A DNA stretch of 49,168 bases from Faecalitalea cylindroides ATCC 27803 (GTDB lineage: Bacteria; Bacillota_I; Bacilli_A; Erysipelotrichales; Erysipelotrichaceae): contig NZ_KI271042.1 of the NCBI RefSeq assembly GCF_000469305.1, positions 1 through 49,168 of the forward strand, given 5' to 3'. Below the pieces are notes generated by a model that was not told where the DNA came from, did no database searches, and was given only the letters and a program-made list of their open reading frames with translations. Shown piece by piece: positions 32,643-41,378 of the stretch. The translations under genes were made by a program, and so were the position numbers. Positions within the stretch are counted from its first letter, which is position 1, and each line of letters starts with the position of its first letter.

Positions 32643-33851
32643 ATGCAAAGTATCAAAAATATATACAAGATCGGGCCAGGGCCAAGCAGCTCCCATACCT
32701 TTGGTCCAATGAAGGCATCTTCTTATATGCTGGTAAAATATCCAGAAGCAGATCGTTTCGATGTTATCTTATATGGTTCATTAGCTTTGACTGGAAAAGG
32801 TCATTTAACCGATATGATCATCAAAAAGACATTAAACCCAAAAGAAACAAATATCGAATTCAATCTCAAAGACACATGTAAACATCCAAATACGATGACC
32901 ATTGAAGCATTCAAGGAAAATCAATCTTTAGGTAAACATCAGTTTGTATCTGTCGGTGGAGGAAAAATCGAAATTGATGGGCAAAAAAATGATGAAGTTG
33001 ACGATGTATATCCTCATTCCACGATGGATGATATCCAAAACTATTGTAAACAAAGACATCTTCGTCTAGATCAATACATCGATATCTTTGAAGGGCCAGA
33101 ATTTGATGCCTATATGAAAAACATCTTCAAGGCAATGTTAAAATGCGTAAAAACAGGATTAAACAAAACCGGTGTCCTACCAGGAAGCCTGAAATTAGAC
33201 CGTGTAGCACACGCCTTATTTCAATCAGCTAACAGCTGTGAAGATATTACAGATAAAAACAATCTGTTAGTTTGCAGCTATGCCTATGCAGCCAGTGAAC
33301 AAAACGCCAGCGGAGGAATGGTCGTAACCGCTCCTACGATGGGAAGCTGTGGTGTGCTTCCAAGTCTTGTCTACCACTTTTATCACGATCTTCATTATCC
33401 AAAAGTCACTTTGATCCAAGGCCTTAAAGTTGCTGGATTAATCGGTAATCTAATCCAGACAAATGCTACGATCTCTGGAGCCAAGGCAGGATGCCAGGCT
33501 GAAGTCGGTGCTGCCTGCGCTATGGGAAGTGCCATGGTTGCCTATTGTCAGATGCAAGCTAATGAGCAGATCGAATGTGCTGCTGAAATTGGTTTAGAAC
33601 ATCATCTAGGTCTAACCTGTGATCCAGTTGGCGGATATGTCATGATTCCATGTATCGAAAGAAATGCCGTTGCCGCAACAAGATGTATTGATGCTGCAAG
33701 ACTTGCTAAATACATCCGAAACGTAAAGAAAAACCGTGTCAGCTTTGACATGGTCGTTAAAACAATGAATCTAACCGGTAAAAAACTTCCAATCGAGCTT
33801 AAAGAAAGTGCTCTTGGCGGTTTGGCTGTTGTTGTCCCGGATAAAGTATAA
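32643..33851 (+). CDS. L-serine dehydratase, iron-sulfur dependent, single chain
   Basis: Deaminates L-serine to pyruvate and ammonia using a 4Fe-4S cluster. Single-chain SdaA-like layout: the small domain (about 1-125, beginning YKIGPGPSSSHTFGP) is fused to the catalytic large domain with MGSCGVLP, GAKAGCQAEVGAACAMG and GLTCDPVGGYV, supplying the cluster cysteines. At 402 residues it is about 50 shorter than E. coli SdaA, mostly in the small domain. An AAAAAGGGG site lies 11 bases before the ATG. A TATAAT at 32607-32612 may be its -10. It is divergent from liv, consistent with amino acid fermentation. Confidence 0.93.
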   Translation: MQSIKNIYKIGPGPSSSHTFGPMKASSYMLVKYPEADRFDVILYGSLALTGKGHLTDMIIKKTLNPKETNIEFNLKDTCKHPNTMTIEAFKENQSLGKHQFVSVGGGKIEIDGQKNDEVDDVYPHSTMDDIQNYCKQRHLRLDQYIDIFEGPEFDAYMKNIFKAMLKCVKTGLNKTGVLPGSLKLDRVAHALFQSANSCEDITDKNNLLVCSYAYAASEQNASGGMVVTAPTMGSCGVLPSLVYHFYHDLHYPKVTLIQGLKVAGLIGNLIQTNATISGAKAGCQAEVGAACAMGSAMVAYCQMQANEQIECAAEIGLEHHLGLTCDPVGGYVMIPCIERNAVAATRCIDAARLAKYIRNVKKNRVSFDMVVKTMNLTGKKLPIELKESALGGLAVVVPDKV

Positions 33852-33877
33852 AAGCGCTCCAGACGAAGCGCTTTTTT
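33852..33877 (+). terminator. Intrinsic terminator after the serine dehydratase gene
   Basis: Perfect 7-bp stem AAGCGCT/AGCGCTT with an 8-nt loop followed by TTTT. It lies between convergent genes and may work weakly for the opposite strand too. Confidence 0.85.
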
Positions 33878-33886
33878 ATGAATAAA

Positions 33887-34537
33887 TTATAGTGGAACTA
33901 TCGCAGAAGCGACATTCCAGAATACTTCAAAGATACTGTTTCTAAACATATACAAAGGAACATCCAAAATTCCCGAGAATAAGACTGCGATAAAAATGAA
34001 ATAGAAGATCTGTGATCCCTGGATAAAACGATAATATTGATCATCTGGCAAAAAGGAGAACAAGATCTTTGAACCATCCAGCGGTGGTATTGGAATCAAG
34101 TTAAAGATCCCAAACGCAATAGAGATACTTGATGTACCAATTAAACATGAGGCAACAAAATCACCTATTGTAGTTCCTAATAAAAAACCAGGAGCAAATT
34201 TTACCAGCAGCATATAGATAACCAAAACCAAAAAAGCTAAGATAAAGTTTGCCAAAGGGCCGGCAAAGCTTGTCCAAATAATTCCCGTTTTTTGATCTTT
34301 ATAATATCTTGAATCAATAGGTACCGGTTTGGCCCAACCAAACCCGAAAAACATCAAACAAAGCACCCCTAACCAGTCAATATGCCTAAAAGGATTTAAA
34401 CTTAAACGTCCTTCTAACTTCGCTGTTGGATCACCCATCCAATATGATACAAGAGCATGTGCCATTTCATGCACTGACATAGCCAGGACAACCGCAACGA
34501 TACGAACAAGGATCGAAGTTATATCAAATCTAAGCAT
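33887..34537 (-). CDS. Site-2 protease family (M50) membrane metallopeptidase
   Basis: A small intramembrane zinc protease of the YwhC-like branch, 216 residues with about six helices. The zinc site is VHEMAHALVSYWMGD (His23, Glu24, His27) and the third ligand lies in NLIPIPPLDGSKIL. There is no PDZ domain, in contrast to RseP/RasP. Targets are unknown. It is the last gene of the ispF-folD-ychF operon, 1 base after ychF, probably a conserved chance neighbour rather than a pathway partner. Confidence 0.88.
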   Translation of the reverse strand: MLRFDITSILVRIVAVVLAMSVHEMAHALVSYWMGDPTAKLEGRLSLNPFRHIDWLGVLCLMFFGFGWAKPVPIDSRYYKDQKTGIIWTSFAGPLANFILAFLVLVIYMLLVKFAPGFLLGTTIGDFVASCLIGTSSISIAFGIFNLIPIPPLDGSKILFSFLPDDQYYRFIQGSQIFYFIFIAVLFSGILDVPLYMFRNSIFEVFWNVASAIVPL

Positions 34538-34538
34538 A

Positions 34539-35642
34539 CTATACGTTAAATCTGAAGTGCATTACATCGCCATCCTGCACGACATAATCCTTTCCTTCTA
34601 AACGAAGTCTACCGGCTTCTTTGATGGCATGTTCACTTTCTAATTCATCAATATCTTCAAATCGGTATACTTCTGCACGAATGAATCCTTTTTTGAAATC
34701 GGTATGAATAACTCCCGCACAATCTGGAGCTTTCATGCCTTTTTTAAATGTCCAGGCACGACATTCATCTTCTCCAGCCGTTAAGAATGTACAAAGATTT
34801 AATACAGAATAGGCTTTTTGGATCAATAGATCAAGACCACTTGAATCCACACCAAGTTCATTTAAGAATGCGGTCTTTTCCTCTTTATCCAATTCCGATA
34901 ATTCTTCTTCCATTTTGGCACATAACGCAACAACTTCATTATTCTGTGAACTTGCATATTCTACCAACTGGTTATAATACGCATTGGCTGATGGATCCAT
35001 GACACCTTCTTCATCCAAATTGGCAACATAGATCATCGGTTTTGCTGTCAACAAATTATACCCTTTCAAAATGATAGCTTCATCTTCATCTACTTCTAAT
35101 ACACGTGCTGGTTTACCTTCTTCCAACAACGGTTTTAAACGATTCAATAAAGCCATCTCGGCAACTGCATCTTTATCTTTCGTTGTTTTCGATTTCTTTT
35201 CAATCTTTCCAATACGATTTTCAACTGTCTGTAAGTCCGCTAAATTCAATTCAAGATTGATGATTTCCGCATCACGAACAGGATCCACACTGTTTTCAAC
35301 ATGAGTGATATTCGCATCATCAAAACAACGAACCACATGACAGATCGCATCTGTTAATCGAATATTTGATAAGAACTGATTCCCCAATCCTTCTCCTTTG
35401 CTGGCACCTTTTACAAGACCGGCAATATCTGTAAATTCAAATGTAGTATAAATCGTTTTTTTAGGATGAAAGATCTCAACAAGACGATCGATCCTTGCAT
35501 CCGGCACTTCTACGACACCTACATTGGGTTGAATTGTCGCAAAGGGATAATTTGCGGCTTCTACCTGACTTTTTGTAATAGCGTTAAACAGAGTAGATTT
35601 CCCAACGTTAGGAAGACCTACGATTCCAGCAGTTAATGGCAT
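34539..35642 (-). CDS. ychF: Ribosome-associated ATPase/GTPase YchF (EngD)
   Basis: An Obg-family P-loop NTPase that prefers ATP and binds ribosomes. 367 residues: GLPNVGKSTLFNAI is the P-loop, DIAGLVKGASKGEGLGNQFL the switch II/G3 region, and NLDEEG replaces the usual NKxD, which explains the ATP preference of the family. A TGS domain forms the C-terminus (from about residue 280, FTAGEDECRAWTFKKG). AAAGGAAG precedes the ATG. Confidence 0.96.
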   Translation of the reverse strand: MPLTAGIVGLPNVGKSTLFNAITKSQVEAANYPFATIQPNVGVVEVPDARIDRLVEIFHPKKTIYTTFEFTDIAGLVKGASKGEGLGNQFLSNIRLTDAICHVVRCFDDANITHVENSVDPVRDAEIINLELNLADLQTVENRIGKIEKKSKTTKDKDAVAEMALLNRLKPLLEEGKPARVLEVDEDEAIILKGYNLLTAKPMIYVANLDEEGVMDPSANAYYNQLVEYASSQNNEVVALCAKMEEELSELDKEEKTAFLNELGVDSSGLDLLIQKAYSVLNLCTFLTAGEDECRAWTFKKGMKAPDCAGVIHTDFKKGFIRAEVYRFEDIDELESEHAIKEAGRLRLEGKDYVVQDGDVMHFRFNV

Positions 35643-35646
35643 ATTT

Positions 35647-35856
35647 CTAACTTCCTTTCACTTCTTCATGAACGACTACTTTTTTCAGCTTCTTTTCAAA
35701 CTTTTGCCTAGGCATCAAAACACTTGCTCCACAACCTAAACATTTGATTCGAATATCCGCACCCATACGAATGATCTTCCATTGTTTTGATTTATGGCAA
35801 GGATGTTCTTTTTTCATCTCAACGATGTCATTTAGACCATATTCTTTTTCGTTCAT
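35647..35856 (-). CDS. DUF951 family protein
   Basis: A 69-residue protein of the DUF951 family. It has a likely zinc-binding pattern, HPCH and CLGCG, in a short beta-rich fold (DIVEMKKEHPCHKSKQW ... RIKCLGCGASVLMPRQKFEKK). The family almost always sits next to ychF in Bacillota; the function is unknown. It overlaps folD by 4 bases, with AAAGGAAA as ribosome binding site. Confidence 0.9.
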   Translation of the reverse strand: MNEKEYGLNDIVEMKKEHPCHKSKQWKIIRMGADIRIKCLGCGASVLMPRQKFEKKLKKVVVHEEVKGS

Positions 35857-36710
35857 CCAGTTTTCCTTTCTTTATTGTGATATGACTCCAATGTATTTTC
35901 TAACAACATACATACAGTCATTGGACCTACTCCTTTAGGAACAGGCGAGATAGCTTTCACTTTATCACAAACGTCATCAAAGTCAACATCTCCACAAAGT
36001 TTTCCATTCTCCATTCGATTGATTCCAACATCGATTACAACGGCTCCGTCCTTGACCCAATCAGATTTGACCATTTTTGGCTGTCCAATAGCTGCAACTA
36101 GTATGTCCGCTTTCGATGTGATGGTTTTAATATCTTTTGTCTTTGAATGCACTATTGTCACCGTTGCATTTTTATTTTGCAATAACAAAGCCAGCGGTTT
36201 TCCTACAAGGTTGCTTCGTCCTAATACAACAGCATTCATACCAGAAAGATCATCTAAACCAATGCTTTCTAACATCGCCATTACTCCTTTAGGCGTACAT
36301 GGAATAAAACCACTTCGATTTGTCAATAAAGCACCTGCATTTACCGGATGTAAACCATCCACATCTTTTAAAGGACTGATCTTATCAATAACAGCCTGCT
36401 CATTTAAATGTTTTGGCAAAGGAAGCTGAACAAGGATACCATCTACCGTATCATCTTCATTTTGCTGCTGCACGACATTCTCTAATTCCTGCTGTGAAAT
36501 ATCTTCTGTCAGCACGATCGTCTTGTTTTCCATTCCAATGGATAGACAAGCTTTTTCTTTGGAACGCACATAAGACTGGCTTGCCGGGTTGTTTCCTACT
36601 AAAATTACCGCCAGCAAAGGAAGTCGTTTATTTTCCTTTTTTAATATTTCGATTTCTGCTTTCATCTTCTCTTTAAAAGAAGCTGCAAGTTCATTACCAT
36701 AAATAATCAT
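35853..36710 (-). CDS. folD: Methylenetetrahydrofolate dehydrogenase / methenyl-THF cyclohydrolase
   Basis: Interconverts 5,10-methylene-THF and 10-formyl-THF with NADP. 285 residues: SYVRSKEKAC contains the catalytic lysine, GILVQLPLPKHL and KDVDGLHPVNAG are the family signatures, and GRSNLVGKPLALLL is the NADP-binding loop, ending with PVPKGVGPMTVCMLL. It overlaps dtd by 4 bases. It links to glyA and folC elsewhere in the window. Confidence 0.97.
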   Translation of the reverse strand: MIIYGNELAASFKEKMKAEIEILKKENKRLPLLAVILVGNNPASQSYVRSKEKACLSIGMENKTIVLTEDISQQELENVVQQQNEDDTVDGILVQLPLPKHLNEQAVIDKISPLKDVDGLHPVNAGALLTNRSGFIPCTPKGVMAMLESIGLDDLSGMNAVVLGRSNLVGKPLALLLQNKNATVTIVHSKTKDIKTITSKADILVAAIGQPKMVKSDWVKDGAVVIDVGINRMENGKLCGDVDFDDVCDKVKAISPVPKGVGPMTVCMLLENTLESYHNKERKTG

Positions 36711-37156
36711 CCAAATAACTCCTTACTATCCAAAACGATCGTAACCGGTCCATCATTTAACAATTCAATTTTCATATCTGCACCAAAAACACCCGTTTCA
36801 ACATGTACTTCTTTTTTTAGCTCTTGATTAAAATAATCATATAAAGGTATCGCAACATCTGGTTTTGCTGCATCAATAAAGCTTGGGCGATTTCCTTTCT
36901 TCGCATTTGCATATAAAGTAAATTGACTAATTGATAAAACAGAACCAGAAATATCTTTTAGAGATAAGTTCATCTTTCCTTGTTCATCCGAGAAAACACG
37001 AAGCTTGACGATCTTTTGGACCATCTTATCCACAATTTCAGATGTATCTTCCTGACAAAAGCCAACCAATGCTAAATAACCATCTTCGATCTTTCCTGTA
37101 ACAGTTCCATCAATTGTACAAGATGCATGACGTACTCTTTGTAAAACAACTCGCAT
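36707..37156 (-). CDS. dtd: D-aminoacyl-tRNA deacylase
   Basis: Hydrolyses D-aminoacyl-tRNAs (and Gly-tRNA-Ala), keeping D-residues out of proteins. 149 residues: [17 protein letters not shown], the SISQFTLYANAKKGNRPSF active-site threonine region, and the cross-subunit NDGPVTIVLDS (GP motif). I use the ATG at MRVVLQ, where GGAGG lies upstream at the end of ispF, and which overlaps the ispF stop by one base. Confidence 0.95.
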   Translation of the reverse strand: MRVVLQRVRHASCTIDGTVTGKIEDGYLALVGFCQEDTSEIVDKMVQKIVKLRVFSDEQGKMNLSLKDISGSVLSISQFTLYANAKKGNRPSFIDAAKPDVAIPLYDYFNQELKKEVHVETGVFGADMKIELLNDGPVTIVLDSKELFG

Positions 37157-37629
37157 TATTTTTCCTCCAATAGGCAAACAGCCATAGAGAGAATTCCTTC
37201 TTCATTTCCTACAAAGCCAAGTTTTTCTCCACGAGTTGCCTTAATTGATATCTTATCTACATTACAATGCAGAATCGATGCGATATTTTCCCGCATTTTT
37301 TGAATATGAGGTGCCATCTTAGGCCTTTCAGCCAATATAGTTGAATCAATATTACCAATCTTATAGCCCTTTTCATCCATTAAGTGATATACATGTTCCA
37401 ACAATATCATGCTTGAAACACCTTTATACTTTGGATCTGTATCTGGAAAATGTTTTCCCAGATCACCTAAAGCTAAAGCACCTAGGACACTTTCCATGAT
37501 CGCATGGGTTAAAACATCCGCATCGGAATGCCCCAACAAACCTTTTTCGTGTTTGATCTTAACTCCACCTAGTATTAAATCTCTTCCATTACATAGCTGG
37601 TGGATATCCACTGCCTGCCCTATACGCAT
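37156..37629 (-). CDS. ispF: 2-C-methyl-D-erythritol 2,4-cyclodiphosphate synthase
   Basis: Fifth step of the MEP isoprenoid pathway. 157 residues with the zinc ligands in GQAVDIHQL (Asp8, His10) and [13 protein letters not shown], plus [13 protein letters not shown] and the late [22 protein letters not shown] precedes the ATG. The presence of ispF implies the MEP rather than the mevalonate route. Other MEP genes are not in the window. Confidence 0.96.
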   Translation of the reverse strand: MRIGQAVDIHQLCNGRDLILGGVKIKHEKGLLGHSDADVLTHAIMESVLGALALGDLGKHFPDTDPKYKGVSSMILLEHVYHLMDEKGYKIGNIDSTILAERPKMAPHIQKMRENIASILHCNVDKISIKATRGEKLGFVGNEEGILSMAVCLLEEK

Positions 37630-37633
37630 ATCT

Positions 37634-38146
37634 TTACTCCCAAACGACTTTAGATGTACGTGGTTTTCTTGGTGCTATTTCACCATCAGAATAGCCTAGA
37701 ATACAATTACCAATTCCCTCATATTCTTCCAAGCCCCATTTTTTCAACAACTCTTTTCCCTCTTCGGTTTCAAACACTTCTTTAGCACGATGAATCCAAC
37801 AACTGGACACTCCCAAAGAATTGGCTGCCAGCATCAAATTCTCCATAGCCAAAGAACCATCGTAAACATGTGTACGCACATCTTTTTTCCCGAATACAAT
37901 AATCACACAATCCGCATGATAAAAAGGATCTGTATCCGCCTGCATAATAGATGCATTTAATTTAGAGATCGTATTCATCATTTTCTTATCTTGAACAACG
38001 ACAAAAGCATATGCCTGACGATTCATACCACTCGGCGCCATTTGTCCTGCCGCTACGATTTTTTCTAATACGTCTTTGGGAACTCTTTGTTCCTTGTAGG
38101 ATTTACAACTTCTTCTTTCTATGATATTTTCATATGCTTGATTCAT
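37634..38146 (-). CDS. Nitroreductase family protein
   Basis: A flavin-dependent oxidoreductase of 170 residues. [11 protein letters not shown] is the FMN phosphate-binding start, [13 protein letters not shown] the next FMN segment, and [15 protein letters not shown] and [12 protein letters not shown] the conserved later parts. The substrate is unknown. AAAGGAGAG precedes the ATG. It begins just after the terminator of the cell-wall hydrolase gene and heads the ispF operon; its promoter is not clear. Confidence 0.88.
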   Translation of the reverse strand: MNQAYENIIERRSCKSYKEQRVPKDVLEKIVAAGQMAPSGMNRQAYAFVVVQDKKMMNTISKLNASIMQADTDPFYHADCVIIVFGKKDVRTHVYDGSLAMENLMLAANSLGVSSCWIHRAKEVFETEEGKELLKKWGLEEYEGIGNCILGYSDGEIAPRKPRTSKVVWE

Positions 38147-38159
38147 AACTTCTCTCCTT

Positions 38160-38188
38160 TAAAAAAAGCCTGACTATAAAGTCAAGCT
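38160..38188 (-). terminator. Intrinsic terminator after the NlpC/P60-like gene
   Basis: Minus strand AAGCTTGACT/AGTCAGGCTT, 10 pairs with one U-G, 4-nt loop, then seven T. It starts within the stop codon. Confidence 0.88.
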
Positions 38189-39180
38189 TAACGACATACT
38201 TGGATAAACTGTGGAGCACCACCTGGAATGTATACAGACTCAATTACTGTACGTCCATTGTAGTTTCCATGCACGGCTAAACCGTTTCCAATATAGATAG
38301 CGATATGATCGACACCACGTCCTCCGTTATTATAGTAAATCAAGTTACCTGGCTGAGGATCATTTGTATAATATCCATACATACCAGCATATTCATCTGG
38401 CCATAACTGGTAGGCATCTGATACACCAGCTAATGCAAGAGCCTGTTGAACAACCTGTGTACACCATTGTCCATCTGTAACCCCTACTAACGTCTGCGCT
38501 GCAGCAGCAATACGTGCATTTAAATCGGCATAAGGATTTGTTGGTGTAGTTGGTTCCGTTGGTGTTTCTGGAACAGTTGGTTCAACTGGTGTAGTAGGAG
38601 TTTCTGGAGTACTTGGAGTCTCAGGTTCAACTGGTGTAGTTGGTTCAGCTGGAGTTTCCGGCGTACTAGGTTCTTCTACTGGAGTTGATGGTTCTGCAGG
38701 AGTTTCTGGTTCAACTGGTGTTGTCGGTTCTTCTGCTGGAACTTCCTCAACTGGTGTTGTAGGCTCTGCTGGAACTTCTTCAGCAGGAGTCTGTGTTTCT
38801 GTAGTATTATCCACTGGAGTTTCAACAACTTCCTGTGTATTCTTCTCTTCTTCTTGTTTCTGTACTTCTTTTACAACGGCTTCTTTTGCAACATTAGCTA
38901 CTGTTTCCTGAACATCCCCCGAAATGTTAGAAGAAACACTAGCAACTACCGCTTTCTGTGTAGTTTCTTTTTCAATTGTTCCGTCATCTTCAGAGAAATA
39001 ATAACTCTTTCCTTCGATTTCTTCCCAACCTTTTGCTACGGTAGCGTCTTCTTTAATATACTTATCGCCATGCCATCCTGGTTCTGTTTCCATTGCATAT
39101 ACAGTTGCAACAACTGGGAAACAAGATGCTACACAAAGTACGGCTGCTACTTTTTTACCATTGTTTTCAACATAATTCAT
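38188..39180 (-). CDS. Secreted NlpC/P60- or CHAP-like cell wall hydrolase with Pro/Thr/Glu linker
   Basis: 330 residues. A Sec signal peptide ends near AVYA (residue 29). Residues 33-70 resemble one cell-wall/choline-binding-type repeat (KGWEEIEGKSYYFSEDDG). A charged region (75-120) leads to a low-complexity linker at 121-216 made of TPVEP/ETPAEP-like units. The C-terminal domain (217-330) has the cysteine-peptidase triad candidates Cys240 (GQWCTQVV), His292 (VDHIAIYIGN) and His304 (AVHGNYNG). It probably cleaves peptidoglycan peptides outside the cell. GGGGGAAT is the ribosome binding site. Confidence 0.82.
   Translation of the reverse strand: MNYVENNGKKVAAVLCVASCFPVVATVYAMETEPGWHGDKYIKEDATVAKGWEEIEGKSYYFSEDDGTIEKETTQKAVVASVSSNISGDVQETVANVAKEAVVKEVQKQEEEKNTQEVVETPVDNTTETQTPAEEVPAEPTTPVEEVPAEEPTTPVEPETPAEPSTPVEEPSTPETPAEPTTPVEPETPSTPETPTTPVEPTVPETPTEPTTPTNPYADLNARIAAAAQTLVGVTDGQWCTQVVQQALALAGVSDAYQLWPDEYAGMYGYYTNDPQPGNLIYYNNGGRGVDHIAIYIGNGLAVHGNYNGRTVIESVYIPGGAPQFIQVCR
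38533..38820 (-). repeat. In-gene low-complexity repeat (TPVEPETPAEP-like units)
   Basis: The linker of the secreted hydrolase is built of degenerate 9-15-bp units encoding Pro-Thr-Pro-Val-Glu variants. Third-position variation between units shows that it is not a fresh expansion, but length polymorphism between strains is likely. Confidence 0.8.
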
Positions 39181-39194
39181 AGCTATTCCCCCTA

Positions 39195-39224
39195 TTTATA
39201 TCCGATGATTCAAAAATACTTTAA
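39195..39224 (-). promoter_or_regulatory. Possible promoter of the secreted hydrolase gene
   Basis: Minus strand TTAAAG, 18-bp spacer, TATAAA, 15 bases before the ATG. It abuts the T-run of the tpiA terminator. Confidence 0.4.
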
Positions 39225-39226
39225 CA

Positions 39227-39275
39227 CAAAAAAAAAGTACATTCAACCTTTAAAAGAAAGATTGTTTGTACTTTT
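39227..39275 (-). terminator. Intrinsic terminator after tpiA
   Basis: A long two-part stem: AAAAGTACA/TGTACTTTT outside and CAATCTTT/AAAGGTTG inside, separated by small symmetric AA loops, followed by nine T on the minus strand. Confidence 0.9.
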
Positions 39276-39295
39276 TAGGAAAATCCTTTTAAAAA

Positions 39296-40042
39296 CTATT
39301 TAGTTTTTTCAATAATATCGATAAAGCTTGCTTCCTTTAAACTAGCTCCGCCGATCAATGCACCATCGATATCTGGGCAAGCCATGTATTCAACGATATT
39401 TTCTGGTTTAACACTTCCACCATACTGAACACGTACGTTTTCAGCAGCTTCTTCACCATACATAACTTTTACCTGATCACGAACGATAGCACAGCATTTC
39501 TGAGCATCTTCTTTTGTAGCTGATTTACCAGTACCAATAGCCCAGATTGGTTCATAAGCAATAACCATGCTTCCTACGCATTTAGCGCAAAGGTCTGCCA
39601 ATGATCCAGTTAACTGATCACGGATAACTTTTTCTGTTTCACCTGCATCGTACTGAGCTTCTGTTTCACCGATACAAAGAATTGGTGTGATACCAGCCTT
39701 TAATAGGCGTTTAGCTTTTTTGTTAACTGTTTCATCAGTATCACCAAACATCTGACGACGTTCAGAATGACCGATAATGCAGTATTTAATTCCGATTTCT
39801 TCTAGCATAGGAACGCTTACTTCACCCGTGAATGCTCCTGAATCTTCCCAGTGGCAGTTTTCAGCAGCAACGATCAAGTTTTTAGCATTGTCCTGAGCTG
39901 TTCTTAAATCTGTAAATGGACATCCAATTCCATAAGTAGCATTTTCGCTTGCAGCAACTGCATCAACAGCTTCAAAGAAAGCTTTTGTTTCTGCGTTGTT
40001 TTTATTCATTTTCCAGTTTCCAACAATAATTGGTTTTCTCAT
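39296..40042 (-). CDS. tpiA: Triosephosphate isomerase
   Basis: Glycolytic interconversion of DHAP and G3P. 248 residues: GNWKMNK (catalytic Lys), IIGHSERRQMFG (His), AYEPIWAIGTGKSA (Glu) and the phosphate-binding loop VQYGGSVKPEN are all intact. AAGGAGATA precedes the ATG. Cotranscribed with pgk, 14 bases apart. Confidence 0.98.
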   Translation of the reverse strand: MRKPIIVGNWKMNKNNAETKAFFEAVDAVAASENATYGIGCPFTDLRTAQDNAKNLIVAAENCHWEDSGAFTGEVSVPMLEEIGIKYCIIGHSERRQMFGDTDETVNKKAKRLLKAGITPILCIGETEAQYDAGETEKVIRDQLTGSLADLCAKCVGSMVIAYEPIWAIGTGKSATKEDAQKCCAIVRDQVKVMYGEEAAENVRVQYGGSVKPENIVEYMACPDIDGALIGGASLKEASFIDIIEKTK

Positions 40043-40056
40043 AATTCGTTATCTCC

Positions 40057-41241
40057 TTATTTCTCGCTGATGATTGCGATACCAGGTAATGTCTTACCTT
40101 CCATATATTCTAATGAAGCTCCTCCTCCAGTTGATACGTGAGAGAACTTATCAGCATATCCTAATTGTTTAGCAGCAGCAGCTGAATCACCACCACCGAT
40201 TACAGTGATTGCATCAGGAAGTTCTGAAATAGCCTGGCAAACCAATTCAGTACCTTTTGCGAATTTCTTCATTTCGAATACACCCATTGGGCCATTCCAT
40301 ACAACTGTTTTAGCACCAGCTAATGTTTCTTTGAACAATTCAACAGAAGCAGGACCGATATCTAGACCCATCCATCCTTCAGGGATTTCACCAGATTTGC
40401 AAACCTGAGTGTTAGCTTCTTCGCTGAATGCATCTGCGCAAACATTGTCTACAGGCAATACTAATTTATCGCCAGCTTTTTCTAAGTATTCTTTTGCAAG
40501 ATCTAATTTGTCATCTTCTACCAATGATGTACCGATTGATCCGCCTTTAGCTTTCATGAATGTATAAGCCATTCCACCACCAATGATAACTTTATCAGCT
40601 TTCTTCAACAAGTTATCGATAACATCGATCTTGCTGGAAACTTTTGAACCACCGATGATTGCAACAAATGGATGAGCTGGTTCATCAACAGCTTTTCCTA
40701 ACATTGTTACTTCTTTTTCTACCAAGAAGCCAAGACCGTTTTCTTTGATATTTGTTGGGATACCAACTGTAGAAGCATGAGCACGGTGTACTGAACCAAA
40801 TGCATCTTCTACGAATACTTCACCAAGGCTAGCCCAGTAAGCACCTAATTCAGGATCGTTTTTGCTTTCACCTTTTTCATAACGTGTATTCTGCATTAAA
40901 ACGATTTCACCTTCATTTAATGCGTTAACTGCTTCTTCCAATTCTGGCCCACGTGTAACAGGGCAGAAAGAAACTTTTGTTTCAGGCAGTAATTCCTGTA
41001 AACGTACAGCTACACATTCCAAGTTGTTTTTAGCTTTGTCTTCTTCTGTCTTTACTTTTCCAAGGTGAGACATAAGAACAACTTTCGCCTTATTTTCAAC
41101 CAAGTATTTAATTGTTGGCAACGCCATAACAATACGGTTGTCATCTGTAATTACTCCGTCTTTTCTAGGTACGTTAAAATCGCAACGTACAATGACCTTT
41201 TTACCGGCAACATCAAGGTCTTTTACAGTTCTTTTAGCCAT
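40057..41241 (-). CDS. pgk: Phosphoglycerate kinase
   Basis: Substrate-level phosphorylation step of glycolysis. 394 residues from [15 protein letters not shown] (substrate arginine and aspartate) through [32 protein letters not shown] to WNGPMGVFE and the terminal [32 protein letters not shown] lies before the ATG. No gapA is adjacent in the window. Confidence 0.98.
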   Translation of the reverse strand: MAKRTVKDLDVAGKKVIVRCDFNVPRKDGVITDDNRIVMALPTIKYLVENKAKVVLMSHLGKVKTEEDKAKNNLECVAVRLQELLPETKVSFCPVTRGPELEEAVNALNEGEIVLMQNTRYEKGESKNDPELGAYWASLGEVFVEDAFGSVHRAHASTVGIPTNIKENGLGFLVEKEVTMLGKAVDEPAHPFVAIIGGSKVSSKIDVIDNLLKKADKVIIGGGMAYTFMKAKGGSIGTSLVEDDKLDLAKEYLEKAGDKLVLPVDNVCADAFSEEANTQVCKSGEIPEGWMGLDIGPASVELFKETLAGAKTVVWNGPMGVFEMKKFAKGTELVCQAISELPDAITVIGGGDSAAAAKQLGYADKFSHVSTGGGASLEYMEGKTLPGIAIISEK

Positions 41242-41275
41242 TTAAATTCCTCCTATTGTTTTTTTACGCACATTT

Positions 41276-41304
41276 ATTATAACACTACACATTTTTATTG
41301 ACTA
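41276..41304 (-). promoter_or_regulatory. Promoter of pgk-tpiA
   Basis: Minus strand TAGTCA, 17-bp spacer, perfect TATAAT, about 35 bases before pgk. Confidence 0.65.
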
Positions 41305-41378
41305 GTTTTTCACAAGCAATTTTATCAAAGTTTAACACTTATCTTCGTATATTTTATCAATATTAAAACGAGCATCCA

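Noticed and set aside
38533-38820. Possible CRISPR-like or tandem repeat array
   Set aside because: The units are 9-15 bp, in frame and encode a Pro/Thr/Glu linker; there are no spacers or constant repeats.
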